A DNA stretch of 64,000 nt from Liopterus haemorrhoidalis (lineage: Eukaryota > Arthropoda > Insecta > Coleoptera > Dytiscidae): the NCBI GenBank assembly GCA_963971575.1, contig OZ020622.1, forward strand, positions 3,138,279-3,202,278. Reading direction: 5' to 3'. Below the pieces are notes generated by a model. The model made no database searches. It had not been told where the DNA came from and saw only the letters and a program-made list of their open reading frames with translations. Shown here in pieces: positions 58,935 to 64,000 of this stretch (position 1 is the first letter of the stretch; each line of letters begins with the position of its first letter). Position numbers and translations under genes: made by a program.

Positions 58935-59405
58935 TTTTATCGTATGTTCCGATTTGGAAATAATATAAAATGGTTAAAAAAATTAATTAACTTGCGATCT
59001 AGCAAGCCTAACGATAAACGTCGAAACATCAACTTGAAAGATAATTGTTTGACTTTAATTGTAAATCTGTTTTATGTCCATGGAAAGTGATTTTAGCTTG
59101 AAAGGATAAACTTGAAAGACAAGGTAATAGTGTCAAGTTAAAAGAAGCCTTTAAATCACGTGTGACACCCCTGGATTCAATAACACGCCATGATCCCATC
59201 TCGTTAACTGTAATACCCGAGCGCCTGATATCATGCTACCCGCCGAACAGACGTGTCACCAGGGCTGCGTATAACGCTATAGATCTCACAAAAACAGACT
59301 TGGACACCAAAGGATAAGTTATAAAACAGAAACAAGTTTAAATAATATACAGTGGTGAACATAAGTATAGACCCTTTTTATTTTTCTTAATAAAAATTAA
59401 AATAG
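58935..59405. other. No gene seen
   Basis: Unremarkable sequence between family X and family B. Confidence 0.35.
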
Positions 59406-59410
59406 CAGTA

Positions 59411-60088
59411 TTTTTACCGACCGCCAACATATATAAGGGAGGTATTGTGATCATACCGATTTTGACATTTCGAGATTTCAATGGATCTCCACGATTGAGG
59501 TCCCTATATAACGTCTTGACTATTTTTAGCATGATGTCTGTCGGTCTGTCTGTCCGGCTGTCCGTTTGTCCGTCTGTCTGTCTGTCCGTCCGTCCGTCTG
59601 TCCACTCGTGCAGAGCAAATTCGGCTAAAATGATTTTTATGAAACTTCATATTTAAGCTTTTGATATCAATGGCACGAGTTGATCAACTTTTGGTAAAAA
59701 TAGGTTGACTAGAAATGGGAGTTTACTCGTGTCGTTTTTAAAATTTTTGCTAATATTATAACAGAAATTATGTATCGAAAAAATTTATTTAACAAAAGTT
59801 GCTATAAAAGCAATAACTAACAACTTTTATTTGAGATATTTTTTGTTATTTCTACTCTGCTGCTAGGGAATTATTGTGATCATACCGAAAAAATCTTGAA
59901 AAATTTTTCGATTTTTTTTTGTAAATATCTATTTTTTCATACTTATATGTAACGTTTCCATGGTCATGATAAATAATATGTCTGTTAGAAAATATTGGGC
60001 CAAGTTATTTCTACTCTGCTGCTAGAATGTATTTATACAAGTACTTTGTAATGGCGGTCGGTCGTGTGGTGGCCACAGCTGATTTTTT
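59411..60088 (+). mobile_element. Family B element, longest copy (about 678 bp)
   Basis: TTTTTACCGACCGCCAACAT, GTCT run at 59538-59600, TTGATCAACTTTTGGTAAAA, CTCTGCTGCTAG (twice) and the end GGTGGCCACAGCTGATTTTT. An internal copy of TATTGTGATCATACCG at about 59870 suggests a partial internal duplication. Confidence 0.85.
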
Positions 60089-60089
60089 T

Positions 60090-61085
60090 TTAAATTACTG
60101 AATTTGGCTGTCCTCCGAAATTCTAAATATATAACCCGTTTCTTTGGTTTAAGCGGAACTAGTAATTTTAATCAGTGAAATGAGGTTTTTGAATTTCTTA
60201 AACAAAATCATTAAAATCGGATGATTACAACCCTCGTGAATTAAAGCCTTTATTATATAACTTGTTAAATAAAATACTATTTTTCATTACCATGTCGCGA
60301 AATTTAGAAATAGCATCGTAATACAAGAATTTGACATCTCGGCTGTGCTGAAAACAAAACTTAGTTAACGGGATAAATTTTTGATATCTAATTTATAAGA
60401 TTTAGTGATCCATAAATCGTGTTAGTGTGAGTGATGAACATGTGAGATAACGCTAGTATACCAATATGCGTTCTCATTAAAGTTACCCGTATGTTAACCA
60501 AATCCTATCTTTATGTGGGAATTATAAATGTTCCTCTAGGAAATTAACTGACTTTAATTTGCCCAAAGGGCCGGAAGTATCAAACATTTAGTTTAAATTT
60601 AAAGGGAAGATTACATTTAATAAATTATCTGACAGGAAAAGGATTTTGTGAATTCTCTCTACCATCCGTTCGTAGAATCAGGTGGATATTCTGTTTTCAG
60701 TGACGTTTTTTAATAATGATTATTGATTGCCCCTTTATGAGATAATACTCAGATTAAATACTATACTTTTTTATCAGATTTGAGCCATATGGAATGCTAA
60801 ACTTGGATTACTCATTTAAATTTCAACCGTCAGATTGAAACTTTTTATTTATCCTCTTTTTAATATCTCAGTATTATGATACAACTCCTGCAGGATTAAT
60901 ATACTCGCGGGAAAAAATTCTATCCATATTTTTAACGGTATTTTTTCTGATATAAAATTAATGAAAACATATAGTCAAATCTAAAATCCTTAGATAAAAA
61001 AAGTATAGGTCAGTCGTTTAATCAATGCAGTTGGTCATTTTGCGTCATAACTTCAATGACAAATTGTAAGGGTCCATTTTATCTT
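60090..61085. other. AT-rich DNA, no gene seen
   Basis: No repeats or frames that I can support. Confidence 0.35.
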
Positions 61086-61089
61086 CTTT

Positions 61090-61765
61090 TTAGGGTTTTG
61101 TAGGTATGACCAAAACTCTTTTACCGTCATTTTGTCATCTGTCTGTCTGTCTGTTCAGTAAAAAACGGCTAAACCTAGGGAGTGGAAATTTGGCATGCTT
61201 ATACAACTCTTTGACCCGCAAACAGGAAAAATACTAAAACATTTAAAAAACTTATCCCCCTAAAAATATAAACAAATATGTGCTCATCGAAAAACATTTT
61301 TTTTAAAATTCTGAGTAAGGTATCAAATGAAAGCCCTTAGTACATGGATTTTTACATTTTATTTTTGCAAAATAAATTATTTTGATGCGATTTTTGTCAA
61401 AATTGTGCAAAAAATTTTTTGTGCCACACCCTGTAGCCCAGATGGTTTAAACTAAAAATCTGAAAAAATTTTAAGTAATGCACATTGGTGTGAACCGGAA
61501 TAGTACAACAATTTTTGATCAGATTATGTTTTCGGAAAATTGTGTGAAATTTTTTGTGTTTTTTGGTTGACGATGTACAAAAGTTACAGTTATGTAACAC
61601 ACTATACTAGAAGGCGTATCCTGGTCTAATGGTTAGCTTGCTCGCTTGATACGCAGCAAACTAGGGTTCTCTCCCGGGCAGAGGAGATAATTTTATTTTT
61701 TGTTCTTTTTTTTCATTTTTATTTTGTTTAAATTATTTTTTCAAAATTCTAGTTATATTTTGGAA
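61090..61765 (+). mobile_element. Family A element
   Basis: Head TTTTTAGGGTTTTGTAGG, a short GTCT run, the body and tRNA-like module T7 (61611-61680; TGGTCTAATGGTTAGC, GGGTTCTCTCCC). T7 is the same type as T3 at 17.8 kb, which lacks 8 nt of it. Confidence 0.85.
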
Positions 61766-61769
61766 AATG

Positions 61770-62520
61770 TTGGTGAAGGTTTACACTCGTTAAGTAAGAC
61801 GGTTTAAAATTAATGAATTTGATTTATTATAATATTTACAAAAAGTTAAGTTTGAAAGATTAAAATGTAATTAAATTAATGAATAAAACAAAAGAAACAG
61901 AATCGAGTCAGATAGTCCACCAGAATGCCGACACAGTACCAAGAATTTAACAAATTAGATGTTAATGATATGCAGACCGAATTCCCCTCTTCAGAGAGAC
62001 GTGTCTTTTTATAAGGCATTTATGGGCATTTCTACGAAAAAGGGTAAAAAGGTTGTTCAAAGAAATGTCAAAGTTATTAGATAATAACTTTGAACAAAAG
62101 TCTCCTTGAACAATAAACTTTAAAAAATATTTTAAAGTTACGTGTTGACAGTCTGAAGGACCAGGAGATGGCCAAACCCTTCTTTACTCTGTGTTTAATA
62201 TTTCAAAATATCTATGGCACAACTCTTACGGGGCTAGACGTCTATCTATTTACCCTTCATCTTTTATATCTCTTAGGAATTACCAATGTGAGTCTAGCAA
62301 GTTTTGAATATAAAGTCTGGCTCTGCGTGTCTCTGTTATAAGTTCACTGATGGAACGTGAATTTGATGTTATCTACACATATTCAGTATGTTAGTGTAAT
62401 TAGGTAGATGCGATTAAAAGGTCAAATGTCCATTCGTAATGTGCAAACAGAATAGTTTCCAGTAATTAATCTGTTCTCTGGATACTTTACCCTAACGCAG
62501 TTCCCTTTGTGTTCTAAGTG
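61770..62520. other. No gene seen
   Basis: Moderately AT-rich; no supported frame. Confidence 0.35.
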
Positions 62521-62525
62521 TACAG

Positions 62526-62630
62526 TTACACACATAGATAAACACACATACACACAAAACCACACTATCACACACACAAACACACAATGACATAAGCAAA
62601 CATATATACACACAAACAAACATACAAGTT
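62526..62630. repeat. CA-rich microsatellite
   Basis: ACACAYA/ACAAAC repeats. The minus-strand Cys/Val-rich frames are by-products. Confidence 0.85.
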
Positions 62631-62750
62631 ACAATAGAAACTTGTGCACGCAATTTAGATTCTACTCCATTTGTAAGGATGTTCATGTTCTTTCGAGTTT
62701 AAAAATCTTATCTAAACTATAATTTAATGTTGAGATTTTATTCTTTAATC

Positions 62751-62855
62751 CAGCGGTTTCCAAAGTGGGGGTCGCACCCCGCTGGGGAGGCGTGCAAGAT
62801 TCACCACGGGGTCATGAGTTTATTGCAAATATGTTATTTTTTTTCGATCGTTTAT
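62751..62855. mobile_element. hAT-like left terminus
   Basis: CAGCGGTTTCCAAAGTGGGG followed by GTCGCACCCCGCTGGGG. The partner end was not found; a Helitron-like element follows directly and may have inserted into it. Confidence 0.5.
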
Positions 62856-62857
62856 TG

Positions 62858-63765
62858 TCGAATTATATATATAAAAGCCCTAATTTCTGTGTGTCATCGT
62901 AACGCTAAGTTGCGTGGTGTGAATGGGTTTTGCTGGGTGTGGGCGGCAACGAAGTGAGTAGTAGGGGGCGACGTATACGACGAAACAGATAGCTTACCAG
63001 ACACTAGAGCAGAGCATTGCAGTACATACGGTGACTCGAGCGAAGGTTGTTGTGTCAGGGGCATGCTTTGAATTGATGTTACGAAACGTATAATGACCCG
63101 CGGGCCGTCTCCAGCCCGATACTAAATTTTTAAACTTTAAACGACATGCATTGAGTGACTTTTTAGGATTTCCTAGGTATAATCAGAAACAGTTATACCA
63201 CTGTTGTCCAGCATATAGCCCGCGGGCCGTATCCAGTCCGATACCAATTTTTAAATGACACGCATTAAACGGATTTTTAGAATTTCGTAGGTATAATCAA
63301 TAACAGCTATAACATTGATTCCAGCATATAGCCCGCGGGCCGGATCCAGCCCGATACTAATTTTTAAACTTTAAACGACGCATTGAGCGGCTTTTTAGGA
63401 GTTCCTAGGTATAATCAGAAACAGATATATCATTGATGTCCAGTATATGGCACACGGGCCGTATCCAGCCCGATACAATTTTTTAAACGACACGCATTAA
63501 GCGGCTTTTTAGGATTTCCTAGGTATAATCAGAAAGAGCTATAACATTGATATCCAGCATATGGGCCGTGGGCCGTATCCAGCCCGATGCTAATTTTTGA
63601 ACGACACGCATTAAGCGGTTTTTAGGATTTCCTAGGTTTAATCAAGAAACGTTTTTGTTTTGTTAATATACGCAGAATCATGCAAATTTTAATAATTAAT
63701 TCCTGCTTATATTGATTTTTATTCGATATCAGTTTGACAACGTTGTTGGCAACGGGGTCTGCTAG
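62858..63765 (+). mobile_element. Helitron-like element with internal minisatellite
   Basis: It starts near TTATATATATAAAAGCCC and ends GACAACGTTGTTGGCAACGG then GGTCTGCTAG followed by T. The 3' end resembles the Helitron end at 1226 (CTAG, ACGTTG hairpin about 12 nt before). The 5' end is less certain. Non-autonomous. Confidence 0.6.
63085..63640. repeat. 117-bp tandem repeat, nearly five units
   Basis: CCGTATCCAGCCCGATAC recurs at about 63105, 63227, 63339, 63459 and 63572 (spacings 112-122), each with CGGCTTTTTAGGATTTCCTA and GGTATAATCAGAAACAG. It lies inside the Helitron-like element. Confidence 0.9.
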
Positions 63766-64000
63766 TATAATGATAATTTTGAACCAATGATCAAAAAAAA
63801 TTAATAGAACTTTCTTGTGATAGCTCGCTAAAAGATCAATTCAATCCAAATAATCCGGGGAAATTAGATTATAACTATTCTCGAAGTTTTCATTTATTTT
63901 ATTTCATTTGAACATTTTAATTCTGTAATTTAATACCTCGTATTTACGTCAATTCTTACGTAATAATTTCTTCAAATACTTGAAACTTACGTCATTCTCA

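Overview
The window is AT-rich, repeat-dense animal DNA with long introns and GT-AG splice sites. The FMR1 and WDR44 proteins and the mix of Tc1/mariner, hAT, pogo, copia and Helitron relics point to an insect. A hemipteran is my best guess from the look of the repeats, but I could not test this.

Genes. Two conserved genes stand head to head about 190 bp apart. On the minus strand, FMR1 begins at 8011 and runs off the left edge: both Agenet/Tudor domains, KH0, KH1 and most of KH2 are present, and the C-terminal RGG region is outside the window. On the plus strand, WDR44 occupies 8204-19285 in six exons (about 1026 residues), with a FFAT-like motif at its N-terminus and a C-terminal WD40 propeller. 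A third gene is represented by its last two coding exons, a pair of C2H2 zinc fingers, on the minus strand at 31054-26023. Its upstream exons were not found. I see no convincing host gene right of 31.1 kb.

Repeats. 19.57-23.14 kb is a higher-order satellite with an 876-bp unit, built from monomers of about 145 bp in alternating orientation. The rest is a patchwork of interspersed elements. Three families (called A, B and E here) share a layout: a hairpin-forming end next to a T-run, then a GTCT- or GTGT-rich run roughly 50-150 bp inside. Family A copies also carry different tRNA-like pol III modules at one position. Several non-autonomous DNA elements are exactly delimited by terminal inverted repeats and target-site duplications.

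Most interesting. Families A and B are each associated with a second copy of the host DNA that abuts the same hairpin end of the element: a 210-bp zinc-finger exon block (209/210 identical) and the 3' tail of WDR44 exon 5 with its splice donor. In both cases the copied block lies between two heads of the same family. This suggests transduction from the hairpin end by a Helitron/Helentron-like mechanism or by template switching. Other points are a candidate 36-bp microexon inside the FMR1 KH2 domain, a long intronic foldback, one minisatellite shared by two unrelated inverted-repeat elements, and a Helitron-like element carrying a 117-bp tandem repeat.
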